Notes under the pieces: generated by a model
What the model saw: only the letters and a program-made list of their open reading frames with translations
Databases searched by the model: none
What the model was told of the DNA's origin: nothing
Shown here: positions 23,420-33,200 of the stretch, piece after piece
How the letters are laid out: each line of letters starts with the position of its first letter
Position numbering within the stretch: position 1 is the stretch's first letter
NCBI GenBank assembly: GCA_028713125.1
Contig: JAQTOU010000001.1
Location: 142,273 to 206,272 of the forward strand
Source of the DNA: Elusimicrobiales bacterium
GTDB taxonomy: Bacteria; Elusimicrobiota; Elusimicrobia; Elusimicrobiales; UBA9959
Length of the DNA stretch: 64,000 nt
Direction: 5' to 3'
Translations under genes and position numbers: made by a program

Positions 23420-25416
23420 TTGGCCAGTACTCCTTCTATCTCGCTGAAGATCTCGTCGTCCTCGAACAGGTTCTGCCGTATCGAGCCCGACGGGCAGGCG
23501 GCGGCGCAGACGCCGCAGCCCTTGCACAGGACTTCGTTGATGATCGCTTTTTTCTTGTTTTCCTCGAAACTGATCGCCGAATAGGGACAGAGCGGTATGC
23601 ACGACTTGCAACCCGAGCACTCGTCCTCTATCACGTGCGAGGTATTGGGTTCCAGTTCCACGAAGCCCGCGTCTATCAGGGCCAGCGCTTCCGCCGCGGC
23701 CGCTCCCGCCTGCGCCACGGTGTCGGGAATATCGCGCGGCGCCTGGCAGGCCCCGGCGATATAGATCCCGTCGGTAAAGGTGTTCACCGGGGCCAGCTTC
23801 GGATGCCGCTCCTGGAAGAAGCCCTCGCTGCCGCAGCCGATGTTGAAGCGGCGGCGCACCTCCTGCGCGTCGTGCTGCGGCTCGAGTCCCGTGGAAAGCA
23901 CCACCATGTCGACCGGGATGCGCCGCACGAAGCCGGCCAGGGTGTCTTCCACCCGCATGACCAGCCGGCCTTCCTCCTCCGGCGTCACGGCCCAGTCCGT
24001 GACGTCGGACACCCGGCCCCGGATAAAGTGCACGCCCTCGCTCAGCAGCTTGTCGTAGAACTCCTCGTATCCCTTGCCCGGCGTGCGCATATCGATGTAG
24101 AAGTTATAGACTTCAGCGTCGGAATGCTCCTTGATGAGGTGGGCTAGCTTCAGGGAATACATGCAGCAGACGCGGGAGCACCATTTATTGCTCTTCGCGT
24201 CGCGCGAGCCTACGCAGTGGACTATCCCCACCGCCTTCGGCTTCTTCCCGTCGCGCAGCACCACCTCGCCCGAAGTGGGGCCCGAGGCGTTCACCAGGCG
24301 CTCTATCTCAAGCGCGGTGTAAACGCCCGGGTAGCGGCCATAACCGTACTGGTGGTCGCGCTTCGCGTCGTAGGCTTTGAAGCCGGTGGCCAGCACTATG
24401 GCGCCGACCTGGATCTCCTCGAATTTCTCTTTCTGTTCGAAGTCGAAAGCCTTCCGGTCGCAGACTTCGGCGCAGGATTTTTTGCATTTCCCGGTCTTGA
24501 GCTGGATGCAGGTCTGCGGGTCGAGCAGTACCACTTTAGGAGTGGCCTGCGGGAAGTCGATGTAGACCGGCTTGCGCTTGCCGAGCCCCTGGTTGAACTT
24601 GTCGGGGAACTTGGCCTCTTTAAAGACGCAGGCGTCTATGCACTCCATGCAGCCCACGCAGAGGTCCTCGTTCACATAGCGCGGCTTGCGCTTCACCTTT
24701 ACCTTGTAATTGCCCACATAACCTTCAACCTTCTCGACTTCGGAATAGGTCCAGAGCTTTATGTTGGGATGCGACTTGACGGCGGACATCTTCGGCGTCA
24801 GGATGCAGGCCGCGCAGTCCAGCGTGGGGAAGGTCTTGTCGAACAGCGCCATGTGGCCGCCGATGGTGGCCTCGCGCTCCACCAGCGTCACTTTCTTGCC
24901 CGCGTTCGCCAGGGTCAGCGCCGCGTGGATGCCGGCTATGCCGCCGCCCACGACGAGAACGTTCGGGTCCACGGGCACGCGCTTCTTCTCCAGCGATTGG
25001 TGATGCCGCACGCGCGCTACGGCCGCGCGGGCCAGGTCCATCGCCTTCTGCGTGGCGGCGCCCTTGTCGGTGTGTACCCAGGAGGCGTGTTCCCTGATAT
25101 TCACCATCTGGAAGAAGAAAGGGTTCAGGCCCCCTTTGGCCGCCGCTTTGCGGAAAGTTTCCTCGTGCAGGTTGGGCGAGCAGGCCGCCACCACCAGGCG
25201 CTCCAGCTTGTGGTCCTTGATATCCTGCGCTATCATCTCCTGGCCGGGGTCCGAGCACATATATTTGTACTCGCGCGACACCGCCACGCCGGGCAAACCG
25301 GACACGTATTTAGAGACTTCCACCACGTCTATCGTGCCGGCTATGTTGCTGCCGCAGTGGCAGATATAGAACCCGACGCGGGGCAGATCGGCCTGTTTAT
25401 TTTTATTGTCTGACAT
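23416..25416 (-). CDS. hdrA: Heterodisulfide reductase subunit A (bifurcating flavoprotein)
   Basis: A 666-residue FAD/[4Fe-4S] protein at the centre of flavin-based electron bifurcation. The N-terminal module has YICHCGSNIAGTIDV. The FAD-binding Rossmann fold has VLVVGGGIAGIHAAL and LVEREATIGGHM, followed by LDCAACILTPKM. An internal ferredoxin module carries CVGCMECIDAC plus CIQLKTGKCKKSCAEVC. The second dinucleotide half contains GAIVLATGF and GIVHCVGSRD. Two C-terminal [4Fe-4S] clusters are CSGCKSCIPLCPYSAI and CKGCGVCAAACPSGSI. GGAGGT precedes the ATG. It lies 3 bases after hdrB. All cofactor sites expected of canonical HdrA are visible, so it should pair H2 oxidation (via MvhD) with ferredoxin reduction and reduction of a disulfide-like acceptor at HdrB. 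Confidence 0.96.
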   Translation of the reverse strand: MSDNKNKQADLPRVGFYICHCGSNIAGTIDVVEVSKYVSGLPGVAVSREYKYMCSDPGQEMIAQDIKDHKLERLVVAACSPNLHEETFRKAAAKGGLNPFFFQMVNIREHASWVHTDKGAATQKAMDLARAAVARVRHHQSLEKKRVPVDPNVLVVGGGIAGIHAALTLANAGKKVTLVEREATIGGHMALFDKTFPTLDCAACILTPKMSAVKSHPNIKLWTYSEVEKVEGYVGNYKVKVKRKPRYVNEDLCVGCMECIDACVFKEAKFPDKFNQGLGKRKPVYIDFPQATPKVVLLDPQTCIQLKTGKCKKSCAEVCDRKAFDFEQKEKFEEIQVGAIVLATGFKAYDAKRDHQYGYGRYPGVYTALEIERLVNASGPTSGEVVLRDGKKPKAVGIVHCVGSRDAKSNKWCSRVCCMYSLKLAHLIKEHSDAEVYNFYIDMRTPGKGYEEFYDKLLSEGVHFIRGRVSDVTDWAVTPEEEGRLVMRVEDTLAGFVRRIPVDMVVLSTGLEPQHDAQEVRRRFNIGCGSEGFFQERHPKLAPVNTFTDGIYIAGACQAPRDIPDTVAQAGAAAAEALALIDAGFVELEPNTSHVIEDECSGCKSCIPLCPYSAISFEENKKKAIINEVLCKGCGVCAAACPSGSIRQNLFEDDEIFSEIEGVLAK

Positions 25417-25419
25417 AAG

Positions 25420-26280
25420 TTACCTCCCCGCCAGAACGGCTTCGGCGGAAATAATCCCGCGCTTTATCCCCAGTTCGGAAGCGCTCAGCCCCATTGCGAG
25501 GCCGAGCACCTGAGTGAAGTAAAGCACGGGCATATCTATTCTTTCGTATTTGGCGGCTATCTGGTCCTGGTAGCCGTCCAGGTTGAACTGGCAGAGCGGG
25601 CAGGGCGTGACGATAGCCTGGGCCCCGCGTTTTTTCGCTTCTTTCAGTATGATATAGGCCAGGCGCAGCCCGGCCTCCGGCACGGTGCCGGTGAGGCTGC
25701 CGCCGCAGCAGCGGGTCTTGAGCGGCCAGGTGACGCATTCCGCCCCGGCGGCCGCAATCAGCTTGTCCATGGTAACCGGCTCGTCCTGGTCGTCGAAAGT
25801 CGCGTAGGGGCGGACTACCTGGCAGCCATAGTAAGCCGCGAACTTCATGCCGCTCAGTGGCGCTTTCACATGCTTCTTTATCTTTTCGAGCCCCACATCG
25901 TTGACCAGCACGTCCAGGGGATGGCGCACTTTCGCCGTGCCCTTATAATCGAGCCCGGCCGACTTCAGCGCCCCGGTCACTTTGCGGTTCAGCTCGGTGT
26001 GCTCCTTAAGGCCGTTCATGGTTTTATTCAGTACGAGGTAGCAGGCGCTGCAGGGCGCTATGACGTCGCCGGCGTTCCTCTCGGCTATGGCCAGGTTGCG
26101 GCCCGCCAGCGCGTAGGACTTGGTCTCGTCCACGGACATATAGGCCGTCGCTCCGCAGCAGTTCCAATCCTCCAGCTCTTTGACCTCTACGCCAAGGGCG
26201 CGCGAGACCGCCAGGAAAGATTCCTCGTAGGCCTTGCCCATGCCTTTAAGCGAGCAGCCGGGAAAATATTGGTATTTCAT
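25420..26280 (-). CDS. hdrB: Heterodisulfide reductase subunit B (CCG-domain catalytic subunit)
   Basis: A 286-residue protein with two CCG domains that hold the noncubane [4Fe-4S] clusters for disulfide cleavage. The N-terminal domain has SLKGMGKAYEESF, DWNCCGATAYMSV and APCSACYLVL. The C-terminal domain has YYGCQVVRPYATFDDQDEP, TRCCGGSLTG and TPCPLCQFNLDGYQ. All Cys of both Cx(n)CCGx(n)CxxC motifs are present, so it should be catalytically competent. Bacteria do not make CoM-CoB, so the real acceptor is unknown. The start overlaps the hdrC stop (ATGA). Confidence 0.95.
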   Translation of the reverse strand: MKYQYFPGCSLKGMGKAYEESFLAVSRALGVEVKELEDWNCCGATAYMSVDETKSYALAGRNLAIAERNAGDVIAPCSACYLVLNKTMNGLKEHTELNRKVTGALKSAGLDYKGTAKVRHPLDVLVNDVGLEKIKKHVKAPLSGMKFAAYYGCQVVRPYATFDDQDEPVTMDKLIAAAGAECVTWPLKTRCCGGSLTGTVPEAGLRLAYIILKEAKKRGAQAIVTPCPLCQFNLDGYQDQIAAKYERIDMPVLYFTQVLGLAMGLSASELGIKRGIISAEAVLAGR

Positions 26281-26870
26281 TTCACTTCCTCCTTCTTCTC
26301 TTCGGCGTCGATAGCGTCCAGGACCTTGCGCAGTTCGCCCCTGCGCTTTATCGAATCCGGCATGAGCGAGAGGCGGCCTGTGCGCATGAGGTTGAAGCCC
26401 AGCCCCGTCATGGTGAGGAACTTGAACCAGTTGGTGCGCAGGAACAGGTCCGTGACGAGCAGCGTTTCATTGATGCGGCCGAACATGAAGATCATCCGGC
26501 TGAATTCGCGGGCCAGCACGGGGATGGGGAAGCGGCGCGGGAACACCCCCTCCTCTATGGCCTTGCGCTTGAGCATGTACATGATGTCCGTGACCTTGAT
26601 CTCTTTCGGGCATTCCGAGCGGCAGGCGTAGCAGCTGGCGCAGAGCCAGATAGTGAAGGAGCTCAGGACCTCTTTCTTGAAGCCTTCGCGGGCCAGGTTG
26701 ATAAGCCGGCGCGGCGTATAATCCATATATAAGGAGAGCGGGCAGGTGGCGCTGCAGATGCCGCATTGTATACAGTGGCGCAGGTTCTCGCCGCCGGTCT
26801 GGCTGGTGACCCAGGTGGCGAACTCTTTGTCGCAATCGCTTTCGTATTTTACTTTCTGTTCTAGTGGCAT
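26277..26870 (-). CDS. hdrC: Heterodisulfide reductase subunit C
   Basis: A 197-residue ferredoxin-like protein wiring HdrA to HdrB. It has two [4Fe-4S] sites, RHCIQCGICSATCPLSLYM and WLCASCYACRSECPKEI, with the helical C-terminal region typical of soluble HdrC. Of two in-frame ATGs (26876 and 26870) the second is preferred: AGGAGG lies 7 bases before it and only 1 base before the first. It is the first gene of the hdrCBA-mvhDGA operon. The 226 bp upstream hold a palindromic candidate operator. Confidence 0.94.
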   Translation of the reverse strand: MPLEQKVKYESDCDKEFATWVTSQTGGENLRHCIQCGICSATCPLSLYMDYTPRRLINLAREGFKKEVLSSFTIWLCASCYACRSECPKEIKVTDIMYMLKRKAIEEGVFPRRFPIPVLAREFSRMIFMFGRINETLLVTDLFLRTNWFKFLTMTGLGFNLMRTGRLSLMPDSIKRRGELRKVLDAIDAEEKKEEVK

Positions 26871-26946
26871 GAGCATTCCTCCTGAAGAACTACTGTTAGG
26901 ATATCATGCGGGTATCTGACGCAGCCAATAAATTCTTATTATGCAA

Positions 26947-26965
26947 CTATTAGCTAATCTAATAG
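26947..26965. promoter_or_regulatory. Inverted repeat upstream of hdrC, candidate operator
   Basis: CTATTAG-CTAAT-CTAATAG has perfect 7-bp arms and contains the 10-bp palindrome ATTAGCTAAT. It lies 77 bp before the hdrC start, in the only AT-rich part of the gap. TTGACG-like and CATAAT-like boxes flank it on the minus strand without clean spacing. It does not match known FNR or Rex consensus sites. Confidence 0.45.
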
Positions 26966-27102
26966 CGCGTCAAATCCTCCTATGAGGCGACCGGAGGACT
27001 GTTCGTTGGTCAGGTAACGGCGCCCGCGCCGGACTTAGTCCGGGCGCAGGTGCCGTCAGGTTGAGGTTTGGTTCGGCCGCTTGCGCGGCGGTCAGGCGCG
27101 GC

Positions 27103-27693
27103 TTATTCTTTTACGGCTTCCACGGAGAGGTCTATCTTCACGTCGTTGCTTACGACCAGGCCGCCGTTGTCCATCAGGTTGCTCCAGTTTATGCCGTAAT
27201 CCTTGCGGTTCAGGGACAAGCCGCCTTCGACGCCGATGCGCATTTTCTTCCAGGGGTCCATGGCTTTCTCCATGGTAAAAGGTATGCTTATTTCTTTCGA
27301 AACGCCGTGCATGGTGAAGGTCCCGGTCGCGGTATAGCCGCCCTTGGTCTTTTTAACCTGTTTGCTCTTGAAGGTCAGGGTCGGGAATTTTTCCACGTCG
27401 AAGAAATCGGCGGTCTTGAGATGGGCGTCCCGCTTCTCATTGTCCGTGCTTATGCTGTCGGCTTTGATCTCGACTTCCACCGAGCAGTTGGCGAGGTTCT
27501 TTTCATCCGCCATGATGAACCCGGAGAAGACGCCGAATTTCCCTTTTACCTTGCTGATGCCGAGGTGCTTTACGGAAAAGCCGATATTGGAATGCGCGGT
27601 GTCGATCACGTACTTGTCGGCGCTGAAGGCCCCTCCGGCCGAGAAGAGCCCGGCGGCGGCGGCCAGAAGAACTGTTTTAAATGCTGCTTTCAT
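27103..27693 (-). CDS. YceI-family periplasmic lipocalin-like protein
   Basis: A 196-residue exported protein. The start at 27693 has AGGGGG upstream and a signal peptide (AAFKTVLLAAAAGLFSAGGAFS). The mature protein is a standard YceI domain (KYVIDTAHSNIGFSVKHLGISKVKGKFGVFSG to the C-terminal EVSNDVKIDLSVEA-like strands), an extended lipocalin barrel that binds polyisoprenoids or amphiphilic molecules. It is a single-gene unit with its own strong promoter, between the Hdr-Mvh operon and the NuoEF-type operon. In other bacteria YceI proteins are often linked to quinone or isoprenoid handling; nothing here confirms the ligand. Confidence 0.92.
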   Translation of the reverse strand: MKAAFKTVLLAAAAGLFSAGGAFSADKYVIDTAHSNIGFSVKHLGISKVKGKFGVFSGFIMADEKNLANCSVEVEIKADSISTDNEKRDAHLKTADFFDVEKFPTLTFKSKQVKKTKGGYTATGTFTMHGVSKEISIPFTMEKAMDPWKKMRIGVEGGLSLNRKDYGINWSNLMDNGGLVVSNDVKIDLSVEAVKE

Positions 27694-27724
27694 GATTTCC
27701 CCCTTGTTACGGCTGTAGTCCCGG

Positions 27725-27738
27725 GATACCCGGGTATC
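27725..27738. promoter_or_regulatory. 14-bp perfect palindrome at the yceI transcription start, candidate operator
   Basis: GATACCCGGGTATC covers about +1 to +14 relative to the predicted start of the yceI transcript. That is a usual position for a repressor site. Confidence 0.5.
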
Positions 27739-27745
27739 TAGGGCT

Positions 27746-27774
27746 ATCATATGACTGTAAGCGGGAGCTGTCAA
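27746..27774 (-). promoter_or_regulatory. Near-consensus sigma70 promoter of yceI
   Basis: On the minus strand TTGACA (27774-27769), exactly 17 bp, then TATGAT (27751-27746). The predicted start is near 27739, giving a leader of about 46 bases. Confidence 0.85.
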
Positions 27775-27859
27775 GGTTCCTGGACGCCAGAACGCTGCAA
27801 CTCCCCCGCAGCTTGCGCCGATCTGCGCCAGTTCAAAATAGGGTAATACGTCTTTTTAG

Positions 27860-27865
27860 TATAAT
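27860..27865 (+). promoter_or_regulatory. Candidate -10 box of the NuoEF-type operon
   Basis: A perfect TATAAT lies 62 bp before the ATG at 27927 in an AT-rich stretch (TTTTTAGTATAATTAAT). No clear -35 box sits at the right distance. Confidence 0.45.
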
Positions 27866-27926
27866 TAATCGACACAAAGATAAGGCTGCGCGACAACCGG
27901 CGCGCGAATTTAAGGACTGCTTTTTT

Positions 27927-30266
27927 ATGGACACAAAAGCCATTATAAAGGAAGTTGATTCTATAGTAGCGAAGCACGGGGACAAAAAAGGCTCGCTTAT
28001 CCCCCTCCTTCAGTGCATACAGAACCATTTAGGCTACCTGCCTAAACCGGCCGTTGAGCGCCTGGCCGAGAAGCTAGGAGTAGCCCCCGCAGAGATAATA
28101 GCCGTTTACTCTTTCTACGCCCAATTCAGGACCACCCCGGTGGGCAAGCAGCACATCAAGGTCTGCCACGGGACCGCCTGCCACGTCTCCGGCGCCGACA
28201 AAGTAAGCTACGCCCTTAAAGAAGACCTCGGTATCGGCCACGGCCAGACCACCCGGGATGGCGAATTCTCCGTCGAGGACGTAGCCTGCCTGGGCTGCTG
28301 CAGCCTTGCCCCCGTGGTAATGATACAGGATGAAACCTACGGCGGGATAAACTCCGACAAGATCAAGAGGATTGTCAAAGACAGGCGCGCGGCCGCGGCC
28401 GGGTCCCAGGGCGCGGCTAAAGCCGGCGAAAGCGAGAAAAAAATATCCGCAGGCCTGAAGCCCGCTCCCGGCATAACGCTGCTCCGCCTCGGCATGGGCT
28501 CGTGCGGCGTAGCCGCGGGGGCCAGAAAAACCCTGGCCGCGATAACCGCCAAGGTCCGGGAGAGAGGACTGGCCCTCGAAGTTCTGTCCACCGGCTGCAA
28601 CGGAATGTGCCACGAGGAGCCGCTCCTGGAAGTGGTGCAGTCGGGGAACTCCTATTTCTACGCGAAAGTAACCCCGGAGGCCGCCGGGCGCATCATCGAA
28701 GAACACGTTATTAACGGCAGGCCCGCCGCGGAAAACCTGATAATTTCCCCCGAAAAACCCGTGCACAAGCACCCTTATTACGCCAAGCAGCAGCGCATAG
28801 TCCTGAGGAATTGCGGCGTTATCGACCCCGACTCCATAGAGGCCTACGAGAAAGCCGGTGGCTACGGCGCCCTGCGCAGGGCGCTGACCGCCCTGCAGCC
28901 GGAGCAGGTGGTTTCTGAAATTTCAGCCTCGGGCCTGCGCGGCCGCGGCGGTGCCGGGTTCCCGACCGGGACCAAATGGAAATACGCTTCGGCCGTAAAG
29001 GACGCCGAGAAGTACGTCGTCTGCAACGGCGACGAGGGCGATCCCGGCGCTTTCATGGACCGGAGCGTGCTTGAAAGCGACCCTCACGCCGTCCTCGAAG
29101 GCCTTATGCTTTCGGCTTACGCCGTAGGCGCGACAAAAGGCGTTTTCTACGTCCGGGCCGAATACCCGCTGGCCGTCCGCCGGATCACCCGCGCGATCGA
29201 GCAGGCCAAGGCTAAAGGTTTGCTTGGAGACAATATCCTCGGCACGGGTTTTTCTTTCACCGCCTACCTCAAAGAAGGCGCAGGCGCTTTCGTCTGCGGA
29301 GAGGAAACGGCGCTGATAGCTTCCGTGGAGGGCAAGCGCGGCATGCCGCGCATAAGGCCCCCCTACCCGGTCCAGAGCGGCATCTTCGGCCATTCCACTA
29401 CTATCAATAATGTCGAGACCCTGGCCTGCGTGCCTTGGATACTCGCCAACGGCGCGGCCGCCTTCAACAAATTCGGAACCGAGAAGAGCAAGGGCACCAA
29501 GGTTTTCGCGCTCGCGGGCAAAATAGTCCGCGGCGGCCTGGTGGAAGTCCCGATGGGCCTGACGCTGCGTGAAGTCATCAACGACGTAGGCGGCGGCGTT
29601 CCCGAGGGCAGGAAGTTCAAAGCGGTGCAGATGGGCGGGCCCTCCGGCGGGTGCATCCCTGAAACCCTGCTCGATACCCCTATCGATTACGATTCCCTAA
29701 ACGCCACCGGCGCCATCATGGGCTCCGGCGGCATGGTGGTCATGGATGACAGCACCTGCATGGTGGACGTCGCGCGCTTCTTCCTTAAATTTACGCAGAA
29801 CGAGTCTTGCGGAAAATGCACGTTCTGCCGCGTGGGAACCAAAAGGATGCTGGAGATACTCGAGCGCATCTGCGCCGGCAAGGGAAAACCTACGGACATG
29901 GACACCCTCCGCGAGCTCGGCGAGAGCATAAAGAAATCCTCTCTCTGCGGCCTGGGCCAGACCGCGCCCAACCCCGTGCTCACCACGATGCGCTACTTCG
30001 AAGAGGAGTATAAAGCGCATATCCTGCACAAGAGCTGCCCCGCCGGGGTCTGCAAGCCGCTGATCTCGTATAAGATAAATTCAAAATGCACCGGCTGCAC
30101 CCTTTGCGCGAAGCGCTGCCCCGTGTCCGTGATAAGCGGCAGCCCTAAAAAGCTGCACACGATAGACTCGTCAAAATGCACCCGCTGCGGCATCTGCAGG
30201 GACGTCTGCCGCTTCAAGGCGGTCGACATCATACCCGGCCCCGCCGCAGAAGGGAGGCCGGCATGA
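27927..30266 (+). CDS. Fused NuoE-NuoF-ferredoxin, NADH-oxidising flavin subunit
   Basis: A 779-residue fusion. Residues 1-150 are NuoE: a [2Fe-2S] thioredoxin-like fold with ligands Cys80, Cys85, Cys121 and Cys125. Residues about 185-280 are a second thioredoxin-like [2Fe-2S] module as in HydB/HndC proteins (GMGSCGVAAGARK, STGCNGMCHEEP); one of its usual four Cys is absent. The NuoF body follows: NADH/FMN motifs GLRGRGGAGFPTGTKW and CNGDEGDPGAFMDR, a SLBB region, and the N3 cluster SCGKCTFCRVGT. The C-terminus adds two [4Fe-4S] clusters (CTGCTLCAKRCP, CTRCGICRDVC). This is the layout of electron-bifurcating NADH-ferredoxin enzymes. ATG 27927 has AAGGA upstream. It overlaps the next gene by ATGA, so the two proteins should form one complex. 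Confidence 0.9.
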   Translation: MDTKAIIKEVDSIVAKHGDKKGSLIPLLQCIQNHLGYLPKPAVERLAEKLGVAPAEIIAVYSFYAQFRTTPVGKQHIKVCHGTACHVSGADKVSYALKEDLGIGHGQTTRDGEFSVEDVACLGCCSLAPVVMIQDETYGGINSDKIKRIVKDRRAAAAGSQGAAKAGESEKKISAGLKPAPGITLLRLGMGSCGVAAGARKTLAAITAKVRERGLALEVLSTGCNGMCHEEPLLEVVQSGNSYFYAKVTPEAAGRIIEEHVINGRPAAENLIISPEKPVHKHPYYAKQQRIVLRNCGVIDPDSIEAYEKAGGYGALRRALTALQPEQVVSEISASGLRGRGGAGFPTGTKWKYASAVKDAEKYVVCNGDEGDPGAFMDRSVLESDPHAVLEGLMLSAYAVGATKGVFYVRAEYPLAVRRITRAIEQAKAKGLLGDNILGTGFSFTAYLKEGAGAFVCGEETALIASVEGKRGMPRIRPPYPVQSGIFGHSTTINNVETLACVPWILANGAAAFNKFGTEKSKGTKVFALAGKIVRGGLVEVPMGLTLREVINDVGGGVPEGRKFKAVQMGGPSGGCIPETLLDTPIDYDSLNATGAIMGSGGMVVMDDSTCMVDVARFFLKFTQNESCGKCTFCRVGTKRMLEILERICAGKGKPTDMDTLRELGESIKKSSLCGLGQTAPNPVLTTMRYFEEEYKAHILHKSCPAGVCKPLISYKINSKCTGCTLCAKRCPVSVISGSPKKLHTIDSSKCTRCGICRDVCRFKAVDIIPGPAAEGRPA

Positions 30267-33200
30267 ACAAGATAACGATAACTCTGGACGGAATACAGGT
30301 AAAGACCGCGCCGGGCTCGACGCTGCTCGAGGCGGCCAGGTCGCAAGGGATAGAGATCCCCACTCTCTGCTTCGACCCCCGCCTCCCGCCGTACGCCTCC
30401 TGCTTCATCTGCATCGTCGAAGTAGAAGGACGCCGCGGGATGATCCCCGCCTGCGCCACCCGCTGCGAGGAAGGCATGGTGGTGCGCACCAATACCGACA
30501 ATATCCGGAAGCTCCGCAAGCTCGGCCTCGAGCTGCTCCTCTCCAACCACCACGGCGACTGCATCGCCCCCTGCAATATGGCCTGCCCCGCGGGCATCGA
30601 CATACGCGCATACCTTTCTGAAGCGATCCGGGGGAACTTCTCCGATTCGCTGCGCATAATAAAAGAGCGCAACCCTTTCCCCTCCGTCTGCGGACGGATC
30701 TGCCCGCATCCCTGCGAGGATAACTGCCGCCGCAAGCTGGTGGACGACGCCGTCTCCATAAACCAGGTCAAGCGCTTCGTCTCGGACAGGGACCGCTGTT
30801 CCGTCGACGCCTGGAAGCCCGAGGTCGCGCCGGCCAACGGGAAAAAGATCGCCGTGATCGGCGGCGGCCCCGGCGGAATGAGCGCCGCGCATTACCTGGC
30901 CGTGCTCGGCTATTCAGTCACCGTTTTCGAAGCCATGGAGAAAGCGGGCGGGATGCTGCGCTACGGCGTGCCGGATTACCGCCTGCCGCCGGTGGTCATT
31001 GACGCCGAGATAGAGCAGATACAGGCCCTCGGCGTGGAGCTGCGCACCAGCATGGCCTGGGGCAGGGATTTCCACCTGGCCGACCTCCGCAAGAAAGGTT
31101 ATGCCGCGACGGTAGTGGCCATCGGCGCCTGGACGGGCCAGGCCATGGGCGTGGAAGGCGAGGACCGCGACGGAGTATGGTCCGGCATCGCGATGCTTGA
31201 AAGGGCCAATAAAGGCGAGAAGCTCAAGCTGGGGAAGAGAGTGGTGGTGGTGGGCGGCGGGAATACCGCTATAGACTGCGCCCGCACCGCGCTCCGCCTG
31301 GACGCCGAAGAAGTTTCAATCGTCTACCGCCGCAGCCGCGCCGAGATGCCGGCCAACCCCGAGGAGATCCACGAAGCCGACGAAGAGGGCGTGAAGATGC
31401 TTTTCCTCACCGCCCCCGTTAGCTTCTCCGGCTCCGGCAAAGTCATAAATATGCACTGCGTGAAGATGCAGCTCGGCGCGCCCGACGCAAGCGGCCGCCG
31501 CCGCCCGGAACCCGTGCCCGGCTCCGAGCATGTGATCGCCGCGGATTCGGTGATCGCCGCTATCGGCCAGAAAGTGCGGTGGGAAGGCTTCGACGGCGAC
31601 GGCCTCGCGCTCACGAAATGGGGCACGCCGGAGGCCGATCCGAAAACCCTGCGCTCTACAAATAACCCCGAAGTTTTCGTCTGCGGCGACTGCTTCACCG
31701 GCCCGGCTACCGCCATAGAGGCGATCGCCGGAGGCCGCAGGGCGGCGCTGTCCATCCACGCCCAGTTGACCGGGACGCCGCAGGACCTCTCCCCCCACGC
31801 TTTCAATATACGCAAAGGAGCGCTCAAGGACCTGTCTCCTGCCGAATACGCCCACCACCCGAAAAAGCCGAGGACGAAAACCCCGCAGCTCGACGCTTTC
31901 AGCCGCGCCCGCACCTGCAGCGAAGTTTCCAAGACCCTGGCGGAGAGCGAGGCGGTGGAGGAAGCCCGCCGCTGCCTCCTTTGCGGCTGCCAGGAAGTCG
32001 ACACCTGCCAGCTGCGCCGCTACTCCGGGCAGTACGGCGCGAAAGGCGAGCTTTACGCCGGCGAAAAGACTTCGGGCGTCAAGATGCCCAAGCACCCTTT
32101 CATAGACCGGGACCACCAGAAGTGCATATTGTGCGGGCGCTGCGTCCGCGTCTGCGTCGAGCTGCAGGGCTCCGGCGCGATCGGCCTGGCCGGCCGCGGC
32201 TTCGTCACCGAGGTCTCCTCCGCCTGGAGCTCCAGGCTTCCCGAATACGCCTGCAAATCCTGCGGCCAGTGCGTGGCTGCCTGCCCCGCCGGCGCTCTTT
32301 CGGCCAGGTTCCAGGGGACGACGGTTCCGGCCTGGCGCGCCTCCGCGCAAAGCGCCCTCTGCCCTTATTGCGGCGCCGGCTGCGTGCTCGATTTCTCCAC
32401 TGCCGACGGGAAGATACAGCGGCTCAATAACAAGCTGGACGGCAAGCCGGGTAACGCGATGGTCTGCTCTCGCGCTTTCAGCGGTTTCGACCTGCTTGAG
32501 ACGGACTGCCGCCTCAAAACGCCGATGATAAAGGAAAAGGGTTCCTGGCACAAGGCAAAATGGGATGAGGCGATGAGGGCCGCGGCGGAGGGTCTGAAGA
32601 AGACTTCGGGCAAGCCTGCCGCCGTGCTTGGCTCCCCCCGCCTCTCGAACGAGGCGCTCTACCTGCTCCAGAAAATAGGCCGCGCCGCCCTTGGCACAAA
32701 TAACCTCGGCGGCCCCGGAGTCGGCGGAGATCTGGCTGCCGCCGCCCGCGCTTTCGGCTTTAACGCCTCCACCGCCGCCCTGGAAGACATAGGCAAAGCG
32801 GATTTTATCCTGTCCGCCCTTCCCGACCTGGAAGCCTTTTACCCGTCCGTCGCTGCCGTCCTGCGCGAAGCCGCGATCAGGGGCGCAAAGGTCCGCCTCA
32901 ACCCCGGCAGCCGCGAGGTTTACGGACGCTGGCTTAAATCAGCCGTCGAGGAACGCGCCGACTCCAAGCTGGAAGGCTTGAAGGAACTTTCCGCTTCGCT
33001 CAAGAAGCAGAAAAGCGCGAAACCTCCCTCGGTCCCGGACAGCGCCTTAGCGGAACTCCTGGCCGCGAAGCATCCGGTGATAATAGCGGATCCCTCTCTT
33101 ATCCCCGGCGCCGAGCTGGCCGCGCTCTGCGATCTCCTGATACTCCTCGGCAAGCCCGGCGGCCTGCTCCTGCTGCGCGCCGGCTCGAACTCCCAGGGAG

